Shown here: piece by piece, positions 23,297 through 33,612 of the stretch
How the letters are laid out: each line of letters opens with the position of its first letter
Numbering within the stretch: position 1 is the stretch's first letter
Origin: Lunularia cruciata
Taxonomy: Eukaryota > Streptophyta > Marchantiopsida > Lunulariales > Lunulariaceae
Assembly (NCBI GenBank): GCA_948567375.1
Contig: OX419756.1
Coordinates: 315,001-379,000 of the forward strand
Reading direction: 5' to 3'
DNA: 64,000 nt
Program-made: the position numbers and the translations under genes
Notes under the pieces: generated by a model
The model's database searches: none
What the model was told of the DNA's origin: nothing
The model's input: the letters and a program-made list of their open reading frames with translations, nothing else

Positions 23297-24905
23297 TGTC
23301 ACACCATTTGTAGCATCGCACCTAGATTGCTCAAATTCCAAAGTAATAGTGTTGGTAATCAAAAGTATTTTGGCAGTTACTCATAGACTACTTTTTGATG
23401 GTTAGATTTTTTTTTGGGGTATTGATTACATGGTAGAGCCCACCATCATTTGCACTGTTAACACTATCAGATGTACCATTAGTTGGACCATTAGGGTTGG
23501 AGACCTAGGTCGATACCTAGGGGTATACTTTTGAAGTGCAGCTCCAAAGAGTTGACTTCTCTAATGTTGAGCTTTGAGTTCTTGGTTATGGTGATAGAGA
23601 TCGGCAAGTGTCACCTAGAGTCTTTTAGCTAGGGTGTGTGTGGCTTGATTGTAATCAATGTGCAATTGTTGGCAGATTATTGAGTGATAGATCATTTATT
23701 GATCTAATTGAGTGAGATTTGAATTGTAAATAAACTAATTACATGAGAGAAGTGAAGTCAAGAGAAAATTAGGTGGAAGAGCTATGGGTTATCATGGTTT
23801 CTCCAAGCCTTGTTGATCATTGGTAGCTTGATTGTTGTTCAGATTTTCCTTGAGATCGTGTGGAGACGCTCTTTCAAATTGGTGCAAATTTGGTAGTGAG
23901 GCAAACGGTGTGCAAAAATGCTGGCCAGATTTCCTTGAGAAGAGAGTCAATTTCAAGTAATGGTGTTCTTTTTGAGCTTAAGAGGTGAAAGCAGGACCAA
24001 TTTGGTGCAAATTGAGCTCAAAGGGCAAAATTGAAGGTGGAGTTGGAACCCACTCCCACAAATTTGTGATTTGGAGAATCCCATTAGTCCTGATTTAGAT
24101 TTGGCTCAAGTGGAGATTTAGTGAAAGATTTGATGGTCAACCAACTCAAAGGATTTATGTCAAATTTTATGTCAGATTTTGGTTGAATTTTCTGTTATAT
24201 TTTGGCTTGAGTTGGAGGAGGTTTGCCAAATTTGGAGAAGGTTTGAAGTGGTAAGAAGAAAGGCCTCATTTGGCTGAACTTTGGCATTTTGAGGCTTCAA
24301 AGCATAGGGCTATGAGAGGCTAAGAAGACATAGAAGGGCTAGCAAGCCAACTTGCTGGCATGAGGCTAGTTAGTTTAGAGTAGTTTTTGGTCATTGTTTG
24401 GAAAATTTTCCCACCCCGTTAGATTGTGCAAAATAGGATCTGAATCCTAGATCTTTGGTTCTTAGACTGTTGCCCAAGCCAACTAGTCCACCCTCACTTG
24501 TTGTCCTAATGATTGTTCCATTGATATTTATACACCTATAGCTTTGGCTAAGAAAGATAGTTTGATCTCATTCTTGGTGATCTTGGTAGCTTAAGAAGTA
24601 GATAACTCATATTACGTCAAATGCTAAATGGTGGTAGAGTCAATCCGGTGTTGATTATGAGATGGAGGGTTTTGTTTAGATTTCTTGTGATTCGACTCCT
24701 TCCATTCTCTACTTCTTGTTTGTGTACCATGCTTGTGTGAGGTGCCCTAACTTTAGAGCATTGGTGCTCTGGTGTATTCTCAATAGTAAGGTTGGAGTGA
24801 CGACCAATTAGAATACTTATGTTCCTCTCTAATGAGGCAAGAAGTGATGACCTACAAATCTTGAGAATAGCATTGTAGTACACAATGGGTTTACTTGGAG
24901 TGGCA
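23297..24905 (+). mobile_element. Family 3 LTR, plus strand
   Basis: Starts TGTCACACCATTTG and ends CTTGGAGTGGCA. It is inverted relative to 4826-6663 and about 230 bp shorter. The primer-like site two bases downstream and gag-like fragments further on identify it as a 5' LTR. Divergence between the two copies is substantial, so they come from different elements or old insertions. Confidence 0.7.
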
Positions 24906-24907
24906 CT

Positions 24908-24920
24908 CGGTATCAACTTG
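24908..24920 (+). other. Primer-binding-like site, family 3
   Basis: CGGTATCAACTTG here and TGGTATCAACATG in the inverse copy (4811-4823) share TGGTATCA with the usual initiator tRNA-Met primer site but differ after it. Position two bases past the LTR end fits a PBS. Confidence 0.5.
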
Positions 24921-25282
24921 TATCTCAAGTCCTAGTGAGAGAGGAGATTGACTCTAAGTTGGAGTTTGAATAAGAGTTGATTTAGTTGAAAGTGCACTTT
25001 GGTGTGTCTACACTGTTGTTGTGAGATATCAATGAGATTTATGGGGCATCCAAAGGTCCCAAGCATTACTCTAGTATAGTGTGTACCATTGAAATGAATG
25101 ATTTCATCCATGAGTTTGATAGTTGGTGTGATTTGTAACAAATGTGGAACTCAACTTTGTTCATACCTTTTGTGGCATGGAAGAGGTTGTTGTAGCACTT
25201 GGAATGTCCACCGGTAGACAACTACCATGATTTTAGGAGAGCTCACATGGAGAAGATTGAGCTATGGAGATAGTATTAGTCT

Positions 25283-25815
25283 TTGAACTATATCTCCATC
25301 ACTTCAAGATTAGTTTTTAGAGGTAGATTGGTAGTACCCTTGAGTTCTAGCTTTAGTAGCATTGGTGGATCTCATGGAGATGGTGCTACTACAAGTGGAG
25401 GTACTACTACAAGAGGTGGTGTAGTGCTAGAGTTTAACCGCATGGTGGAGTTCTTCCAATGTTTGAGGTAGAACTACCTGGAAATGTGGACTAATAAGTT
25501 GAGAGCTTGTAAGAGTTCTAGCGGAAGGATGAAGAGAGCCTATGTGAGGCATACACTTGTATGAGACGGCTGATCAGTTTTACTCAAGGATTTAACCCTT
25601 GGCAGTCCAATTTGGTATGGGATACTAGACAAGGAGTTGCGACATAAAGTCTGTGATGCTACATTATCATAGGCTACTTTGCCTACTTTGGCAATGGTCT
25701 TTGGTTTGGCTAAGCACATTGAGCTCAACATGGTGGAGGAGAGAGTGGTGACAATTAGATTTGGTAGGGAGACCTCATCCACAACTATTGCTTCTTCCAA
25801 AGTGTAGTAGAGTCT
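25283..25815 (+). pseudogene. Family 3 gag-like remnant
   Basis: Fragments in changing frames: a Ser/Gly/Thr-rich stretch (25283-25471), then VEFFQCLR, and near 25600-25790 GILDKELRHKVCDATLS and ALPTLAMVFGLAKHIELNM-like segments that resemble the C-terminal half of Ty3/gypsy gag proteins. Placement after a 5' LTR and primer site supports gag. No zinc knuckle or pol follows; the element stops before 25818. Confidence 0.4.
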
Positions 25816-25817
25816 AC

Positions 25818-26081
25818 TGTAACACCCATTTGTGTATGTGTATGGTATTGTGATATTTAGCTTGGTATTACAAGAACTTGAGAGATATTATTTATATAGA
25901 GATAAAGGATGGTTCTATATTAGTCATGATTAGCTAAAGTTAGTCATAGCTAAGATAAGAGGTCCTTACCTTAGAGGAAGTGGAAAAGATGAGCACCACT
26001 ATTTTGGATTCTAGTGTGTTGGCTTGGTATTATTCCTAGGTGTTTGACTTTGAGGAAAGAGTTGAGAACTCTTGGGCCCGC
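25818..26081 (+). other. Possible LTR fragment starting TGTAACACCC
   Basis: TGTAACACCC is a common start of plant Ty3/gypsy LTRs, and the sequence has no coding capacity. There is no second copy in the window to confirm it. It ends at the family 1 LTR terminus at 26082. Confidence 0.3.
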
Positions 26082-27130
26082 TGTGACAACCTGGCAAATA
26101 TCACTTTTGCGGTAATCGGGTAAGTAAAGTTTGTTCCCACAGAGATACGAGTTGGAAATGTCCAAATACAAAGTCAAATAGTAACATGTAGTTCTTCTTG
26201 GTTGCGTCTTTAATCTCTCAGGTAGAAACCACACCCAAAAGAGAGTAACAAGCACTGATTTGCAGTCTTGTCACAAAGTAACACTCCTTAATCACAAATC
26301 CATCAAATCTTTCCAAACAATCTTGATTGTGATGATTCAGGCTCTCCCGAAAATGGCATTTCACTACAAAACGACTTTGCCTCAGAATTGTGTTCCACCC
26401 CTCTAGTGAAGGCACAACTTCCTCAATCAAAATTGCTTCACATCAACTTTGCACTGCACTTACAAATGCAGAATACTACCAACACTACAATTCCTCTCAG
26501 ATCTGTCAAGGCATTGCTTTGATTGCACTTCACTCAGGATCAAACACACAGAATGAAGATCAAGGCTATGGAATCCAACATCCAACAAACACACTGACTT
26601 GCACTTCAATTTCTCCAAATACTCACAAACATAGACACAAAGTTGATACTCGGAATCAAGCTCAAGCAACGAGCACTGCTTCACAACACTTCACTTTATC
26701 TATTCTCAGAAATAATGAGCATTGAACAACAAAATACTGCGAATGCCACTCTTAAATAGTGAATAAATTGACAGTTCTAACAACTATACCGTTCTACAAC
26801 AACTCTTCTAACCTGCAGATCCAAAATGACAATGCACCTCTTCATATCTGCCTCTTCAAATCTCAAATCTATTTCTACTACGATCCGATGTCTACTTCTT
26901 CCTCGGCTTTCAAACCTGAACCCAAAGTAATTTTACTTCCTACTACTCTATCCTCGGGTTTCACAACTAATTCCTTCACTAATTTTAACATTTCTCCTTC
27001 TTGATATGAAATTCATATCATAGTTAAGCCTTCTAAATCTCTATCTCCCAACCCACTCTTCTCTAAAGTGTCAAATATCAAATCTGAAGACACCTACACT
27101 CCTATCTCTGTTACTTCAGGTCTAACTACT
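26082..27130 (-). mobile_element. Family 1 LTR fragment, copy 4
   Basis: Starts at the intact 3' LTR end (TGTGACAACCTGGC) and can be followed through the CAACTTTGCACTGCAC block, the TAAGAGTGGCATTC block and the C-terminal codons of the LTR-encoded protein (about 26880-27120). It then fades into family 2 LTR sequence near 27130-27150. About 2.7 kb with the promoter and most of the frame is missing. Confidence 0.8.
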
Positions 27131-27149
27131 ATCAATTCCTTTTGATAGT

Positions 27150-27540
27150 ACACATTTTTGAGGGAAGGTACACATTTTTGAGGCCTAATTCATCCGTTTA
27201 GGCATCTGAAATTGCCTTCAAAGATAAAGATTTTAGGTATATTTTGGTTCCTACTCTATTAGTAGAAGTCTCCTTTTGGTGATGCCTCTTTCTGATCTGT
27301 TTAATCCATCATGTGTAACATCATTCCAGATGTTACCAAACCAATTATCACCTTTAAATCATATGTCTAGCTATTGGTTCTAAGGTTCTCAAGTCTATTT
27401 CAATTTCTGCTCTTTTAGTAGAAGTACTCTTTTGGTGATACTTCTATCTGATCTATTTTTATCATCATGTATAACATCATTTTAGATATTACCAAACCAA
27501 ATTTCACATCTAGATCATATAGCTAGCTCTTGGTATTACA
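27150..27540 (-). mobile_element. Family 2 chromovirus 3' LTR, minus strand (partial)
   Basis: The inverse of the 21910-22265 block, with the same two-unit repeat of about 155 bp (TTTTGGTGATACTTC-type words near 27270 and 27430). It ends ...GGTATTACA at 27540, followed by an inverse purine tract (CCTCCCTTCTTTT, 27543-27555). The distal part of the LTR is missing where the family 1 fragment begins. Confidence 0.7.
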
Positions 27541-29220
27541 GACCTCCCTTCTTTTAAGACGCAACGTCCTTGTTGTGCAATTGTTGCTCAAATGCTTGCA
27601 CCAACATTGGTGCATGAGTCAAATTGGCAGCAGGCTCCCAAGTTGCTTCATAGTGGGAGTAACCTTTCCACTATACTAGATAGTCCACCCGCAGATGGCA
27701 AGTACTACGCATGTGTTTTTGGAGAATACGCTCCACTTCATATTCCTCTATGCCATCAATGAGTGTCGGACAAGGTCAAATGTCTTGGGTGGAATGACCC
27801 TGGCCTGAGCGGGGAGCATATCTGCATAGTAGGGAAACATGGAACACGGAATGGATCTTCATGTGTGGTGGTAGCTCAAGGTGATAGGCCACAACGCCGA
27901 TGCGACAAAGAATCAAGAAAGGCCCAATAAAACAAGGTCTGAGCTGACGAGGTCCAACAAATGTGAGGTTGGTTGTCAATAGCCACATTTGATCCCTAAC
28001 ATTGAACTCCATGTGCCTATGGTGTGCATCAACATACTACTTCTGTCGATTTTGTGCAATCTGTAATCTATGTTTGGCGCTTTCCATACCTTGTTGGATT
28101 CTAGAAACAAACGTGTTGATTGCATTGACCTTGGTAGCCACTGGACGGATCTTCATCAAGCTAGAAGGTGTGAAGGGATGCTCACCATACATGAGGAAGA
28201 ACGGAGTGACTTGGGTGGATGCATTCACTGAATTCTTGTAAGCAAATTCCACCAATGGGAGTAGGGTGTCCCACCTCTCTTGCTCTTCTAAGATGAAGCC
28301 ACGTAACATGTCTTCAATTGTGCAATTAGCCCGCTTTGTTTGGCCATCTGTTTGTGGGTGGTAAGCTGTGGACATGGCCAAATTGGTTTTGAAGAAACCA
28401 AAGAGTATTTGCCAGAACAAACTGGTGGATTGAGTGCCCCTATAAGTGATAAGTACTCTAGACAAGCCATGGTGAGAGAAGACTGCATCTACGTATAATT
28501 GAGCTAGATGTGGAGCGGTCACATCCTCGGTGGTAGGGTGTACATGAATCATTTTGCTGAGCTTGTCCACAAAGATCACGATGGAGTCAAACCCTAAGGT
28601 GGTCTTGGGCAATTCACGAACGAGATCCATACTCACTTGTTCCCAACGTTGGGTATGCATGGGGAGAGGTTGAAGGAGCCATGCATGAGCTTGATTAGAA
28701 GCTTTGTTGACAAAGTAGGCAGCTTCGCACGTAGTCCATCATGTTGTTGCTCATCTTAGGCCAATAGTAATGGCACTGGGTTGCATCCAAGGTCTTGTCC
28801 ACTCCGACATGACCTGCAATGGCCGAAACATGATATTTTGCTAGAATAGTGGTGCATAATTTTGGGACATTTGGGATCCATAATCTGCCATCACAAAAGG
28901 TGAGTCCTTGGGTGCTAGTGACGCCTTTGGATGATTGCGCTTCTACAATCTATGGATCAGTTTTTGTAGCAGCTAGAATCTTTGGCCAGAATTCAGGGTT
29001 AATCTTAACCTCTACCACCAAGTTGTTTGCCATTGGCATGCGGGTGAATGCATCTGCAAGTTGCTTCTTCCCTTCCATGTAGGTGATTGTCATGTTGAAG
29101 TGTTGTCACCACTCTGCCCACTGAATTTGGTGACAAGAAAGGTCCTTCTATGTCTCGAGGTAGAATAGAGGTTGGTGGTCTATCTCTACTACAAATGCCT
29201 TCTTGCCTAGATAGTGCTTC
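27541..29220 (-). pseudogene. Family 2 chromovirus pol 3' part: RNase H end, integrase, chromodomain
   Basis: The better-preserved copy of the family 2 integrase. 28037-28660 (minus) encodes the core: SMDLVRELPKTTLGFDSIV with the first catalytic Asp, LITYRGTQSTS (normally SDRGTQFTS, so the second catalytic Asp is lost) and AYHPQTDGQTKRAN with Lys at the position of the catalytic Glu. 27776-28012 continues with RCFIGPF-type and LPPHMKIHSVFHVSLL, typical of the integrase tail. Near 27640-27700 DYLV-WKGYSHYEATWEP is a clear chromodomain with one stop. Toward 29220 the RNase H end (HYLGKKAFVVEIDHQPLFY) is cut off by the family 1 LTR. Confidence 0.85.
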
Positions 29221-29740
29221 TATGACAACCCGACAAATATCACTTTTGTGGTAATCGGGTAAGTAAAGTTCGTTCCCGCAGAGATACGAGTCAAAACTGG
29301 TCAAATACAAAGCAAAGTAGCAATTTCAGTTCTTCTTGGTTGCGTCTTTAATCTCTTAGGTAGAAACCATACCCAGAAGAGAGTAACCAGCACTGACTCA
29401 TAGTCTTGTCACAATTAACACTCCTTAATCACAACTCCATCAAATTTTTCCAAACAATCTTGATTGTGATGATTTAGGCTCTCCCGAAAACGGCACTTCA
29501 TTGTAAAATGACTTCACCTCAGAATTGTGTTCCACTCCTGAAGGCACAACTTCCTTGATCAAAATTGCTTCACATCAACCTTGCACTGCACTCACAACTG
29601 CAAAATACTACCAACACTACAATTCCTCTCAGATCTGGCAAGGCATTTTTTTGATTGCACTTCACTCAAGATCAAACACACAGAATGAAGATCAAGGCTG
29701 CAGAATCTAACATCCAACAAGCACACTGACTTGCACTTCA

Positions 29741-29745
29741 AATTT
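29741..29745. repeat. Target-site duplication AATTT (with 43082-43086)
   Basis: AATTT immediately precedes TGTGGTGCCC at 29746 and immediately follows ...GGGTTGTCACA at 43081. It defines element A to the base. Confidence 0.95.
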
Positions 29746-30131
29746 TGTGGTGCCCACATTTTTGTTTTTTTTCAGAATAAAGAAGAAGAAGTGTATAGAG
29801 AAGTTGGATTGCACTTGTATGGCCGAGGAAGGCAAAGAAAAGAGTCTTCGGGTTGAAACCCGAAGTAAAGTGACTTCAGGTCATAAGGCAAAGTACTCAG
29901 AAATGCCATGTCAGCATACAATACAAAGTAAATTGTCTTTGGATTGGGGGGAGCTCAACCAGAGGCGAAGACAGTCTAACAACCTTTCGTCGGGGCGAGA
30001 AATTCAAGAAGGGGCCGTTTCAAAACTGGCGGCTCATACGCGCAAAGGTTGATTGACAGTGACAGGTGCATGCCGGAGGTGTGATTTCTTGGTAGAAACT
30101 CAAAGTGACGGAAGACGAAGAAGTGCAACTC

Positions 30132-30139
30132 TATAAAAA
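30132..30139 (+). promoter_or_regulatory. TATA box of the element A 5' LTR
   Basis: TATAAAAA, 27 nt before the ATG at 30159. This would be the promoter for the genomic RNA, starting near or just after that ATG. Confidence 0.75.
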
Positions 30140-30158
30140 TCAAAATTGCAACAACGAA

Positions 30159-32730
30159 ATGTCGAGCAATTTTCCTTCACCGTTGAGGAGTCATCTTGCA
30201 GGTGATCGGGGAAAGGGAAATAGAGTTGGGCTCATGTTAGTGCGCAAGGGAGCAGTTGTGAGAGTGAAATCAAGAGAAAGTGAGAAAGCAGAAGTGATGG
30301 GAGGAGGGAAGAAGAACTCCAAATTCGTAGTGAGAAATCATGCGATTTGGAGATTAGATGTAGTAGCGAGGATCAAAGTCTTGAGCCGACTTTGAATCAC
30401 ATTTCTAGCATGGAATTGGAATGTAAGTTTTCCAGGATTCATGACAGAAATCATCAAGAATAAGTGTCTAGATGGACCTAAGGAAGAAGGGAAGAGAGGA
30501 AATCCGGCTTGGTGGACAGAGTCGGATTGGAGATTGGTACTTGGGAAGGAGGCAAGCTCGGAGTAGGGAGCCACGTTCTTGGGGGAAAGGAGTGATAGCT
30601 CAAGAAACTCAGGAGGTGAGAGATGTCTTCTCGTCAAAGAGAACAAAGAATGGGTACAAGGTAGAAAGTTACAAAGACCCTGTCAAGAGAGGAACTGTGA
30701 GTGCTTTGATGGCAATCCTGAAGCCAAAGAGAACAACATATGTGATGAAACACCAAGCGGTGTTCTTTCACAAATTGTTTGCAGGAGAACCAATTAATTG
30801 GGCGAGGTGTTTTCACGAGAGAACAAGGCAGATGGTGTGGAATCTGAGGGATAAGTCACCTCCACATTATATTGTGCCGTTTGTAGCGCATTTCTACCTG
30901 GGGCTCAATTTGCTAAACTTAGCGGAGTGGAATCGGATAGTGTCGCACTTCCATCCGAATGTGCAAAAGGAGGTCAATGTCGAGGAGCAGCAATACATCC
31001 TGCAAATCCGGAGCACGGACAATTACTACGCGAAAATAGGGAAAAACGTGGAGGTCGTGGTAAGTACCTCGACAAAGAAGAGGACTTGGCAAGCAGAAGC
31101 CGAAGAAAACAAGAAACCTCGGAAGATGCAAAGAAGTAACCCGAGGTGAGGAATGGTGGTAATTGAGTCAGAAGATGAAGACTCAGAAGGTGAGGCCGAG
31201 CTCAAGACGGAGGACTCGGAGCATGAGGAGGAACCTGAGCTTACACTGCAGAGCGGAGATACGAGCAGTGATAGTGAGGACGGTGGAGAAATGACCTCGG
31301 CGCCAATGGCTGAAGAATACAAAGAAGAAGTGCAGGCCGAGGTAGAAGCCGTAGACAATACAGCGCAGGAAGACAAAGTACCAGTGCCAGAGGAGAAGAA
31401 GATTACAATGCAGCGAGTAGTTTGCTTGCGACGTAAGGCAAAGTGTGAGGCGGGACCAAGTCGAGTAAAGACGGAGGTAGAAGAAAGCTCGGGCAGTGAG
31501 GCATCAATCCTGATACAAAGACTCCAGAGAAGAAGGCGAGTATCGGGAGAACACGAGGAGAGAAGAGAGACCCCTCCGCGGGAGGAAGAAGTTGCCAATG
31601 ATGGAGTGGAGTACTTGCGAGAGGTAGTGTGCCCGCTGCTAGTAAAGTTGGAGCAAAAGAAGAAGGAGATGCAGTCGACTTGTCCCAAGGTAAAGATTGT
31701 ACTATAGGTGGTAGCAAGATTAGAAGAAGAGAACTCGGAGTTGAAGAGGAGTGTAACCCCAGGTGAGGAGGAGAGAGAAGTATTGCAAGCGGAGGCAGTC
31801 AAGAGAAGTCAGGTAATCAAAGACCTGAAGAGAGAAGTGATCTATCGAGAGGATCTTGCGAGGAAGAGTGATATTGCAAGGGAAAGACAAGTAGCTAAAT
31901 CCGAAATCTTGAAGCAGCAGTTTGCTGATTCAAGAGTAGAGCTTATCCATGCTATGGCGAGGATAGCATTGAAGGATCAAGAGCTCGATAGAGTGATGGA
32001 GAGTATGGAGGAGAAGAAGCAACTCTGGCAACGAGAGTTGGCTGCAAGATATAGAGAAGAAGAGAGATTACGAGAGTTACTTCGTAATCAAGAAGAGAAT
32101 GTTGAACAGAAGGAGAAAGAGAAGGAAGCGGTGAAAGCCGAGTTCGAGGAAGAGTTGGCAATGTACAGAGAGGAATGGCTTGCAGATTGGGAATGAGAAA
32201 GGAAGACAAGATTGGAGCGATTGAAGGAGATAGTCCTCAGAGTGAATGCGATGTTAAGTATAGAAGCTAGTGTTTGAATTGAAGAAGCGCGTCTGCACGA
32301 GTTGAAGTTGTTGGTGTAGGAGATGAGGCAAAGACAAGCGAAGGACACGGAGATGAATGCCTTGTTAATAAAATTAAGAACTTGTGTAGATAGGAAGGTG
32401 TTGGAAGTAGAGGATAATATTTCTATTAGATTAGACTCAGTGAAGGTAGAGCTAGAAAAACTTCGAAAAGATGTTAAAGCAAAACCCGAAGTAGATAACA
32501 TAGGACTCCATATGTCTTTGGAGTTGCCATCAGAGATATTAGAGAAGAGTGGGTCAGGAGATAAGGAGTTAGATAGATTACCCACTAGTGAAATTTCAGA
32601 TCAGGAAAGAGAATTGCTGGACTTGGTAGAAGAAGTAGAAGATTTGAAACCCAAGGAAAATGTAGTAGGAAGTAAGATTACTTCGGGTTTGGGTTTGAAA
32701 GCCGATGACGATGTAGACATCGGATCGTAG
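30159..32730 (+). pseudogene. LTR-encoded coiled-coil protein, element A 5' LTR
   Basis: Starts MSSNFPSPLRS. The frame runs to about 30585, where a run of five G replaces four (TTGGGGGAAAGG) and shifts it. It then continues as KGVIAQETQEVRDVFSSKR through the conserved YVMKHQAVFFHKLFAGEP block, the acidic region (31153-31300) and the coiled coil to a stop at 32728-32730. In-frame stops are at 30393, 31147, 31705, 32194, about 32275 and 32317. It lies wholly within the LTR, about 880 nt before the gag start, so on a full-length RNA it would come first. Confidence 0.82.
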
Positions 32731-33531
32731 TGGTAACAGATTTGAGATTTGAATAGACAGATATGAAGAGGTGCATTGTCATTTCGGATCTGCAGGTTAG
32801 AACAGTTTTTAGAACGGTATAGTTGTTAGAACTATCAATTGCTTCACTATTTAAGAGTGGCATTTGCATAGAATTGTTGTTTAGTGCTCATTATTTCTAA
32901 GAATAGATAAAGCGAAGTGCTATGAAGCAGTGCTCGTCGCTTGAGCTTGATTCCGAGTATCAACTTTGTTTCTATGTTTGTGAATGTTTGGAGAAATTCG
33001 AAGTGCAAGTCAGTGTGTTTGTTGGATGTTGGATTCCGCAGCCTTGATCTTCATTCTGTGTGTTTGATCCTGAGTGAAGTGTAATTGAAGCAATGCCTTG
33101 ACAGATCTGAGAGGAATTGTAGTGTTGGTAGTATTCTGCATTTGTGAGTGCAGTGGGGAGTTGATATGAAGCAATTTTGATCGAGGAAGTTGTGCCTTCA
33201 GTGGAGGGGTAGAACACAATTCTGAGGCAAAGTCATTTTGCAGTGAAGTGCCGTTTTCGGGAGAGCCTGAATCATCACAATCAAGATTGTTTGGAAAGAT
33301 TTGATGGATTTGTGGTTATGGAGTGTTAATTTGTGACAAGACTGCGAATCAGTGCTTGTTACTCTCTTTTGGGTGTGGTTTCTATCTGAGAGATTAAAGA
33401 CGCAATCAAGAAGAACTAAATTGTTACTTTGCTTGGTATTTGGCCAATTCTAACTCGTATCTCTGCGGGAACAAAGTTTACTTACCCAATTACTGCAAAA
33501 GTGATATTTGCCAGGTTGTCACATGATTTTT

Positions 33532-33549
33532 TGGCACCGCTGCCGGGGA
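33532..33549 (+). other. Primer-binding site, tRNA-Asp-like
   Basis: TGGCACCGCTGCCGGGGA begins 9 nt after the LTR. The usual plant tRNA-Asp primer site is TGGCGCCGTTGCCGGGGA, so two of 18 positions differ. Element B has the identical variant (61486-61503). Confidence 0.85.
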
Positions 33550-33612
33550 TACAAATCTCGGAAGTGGAAGAATATGAATCCAAATTGGAAATTGGGTAGC
33601 AACGCAATATGA

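Larger units (their letters stand above)
29746..33523 (+). mobile_element. Element A 5' LTR (3778 bp)
   Basis: Runs from TGTGGTGCCCACATTTTTG to GCCAGGTTGTCACA, followed by TGATTTT and the PBS. It is colinear over its whole length with the solo LTR at 11359-15138. The 3' LTR of the same element is about 390 bp shorter because of one internal deletion, while the remainder is very similar. Confidence 0.95.

Noticed and set aside
4826-24905. A giant DNA transposon with terminal inverted repeats
   Set aside because: The inverted segments have primer sites on their inner or outer ends that mark them as LTRs, the interior is an unrelated chromovirus, and no transposase or matching target duplication was seen.
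31026-31802. A 258-codon open frame on minus, opposite the LTR-encoded frame, with similar ones at 12794-13270, 41128-41664 and 49146-49547
   Set aside because: It is Ser/Cys/Thr/Leu-rich and mirrors the Glu/Lys codons of the acidic coiled-coil frame; stops are rare there only because GAG/GAA/AAG read backwards as CTC/TTC/CTT. Its conservation follows the real frame.
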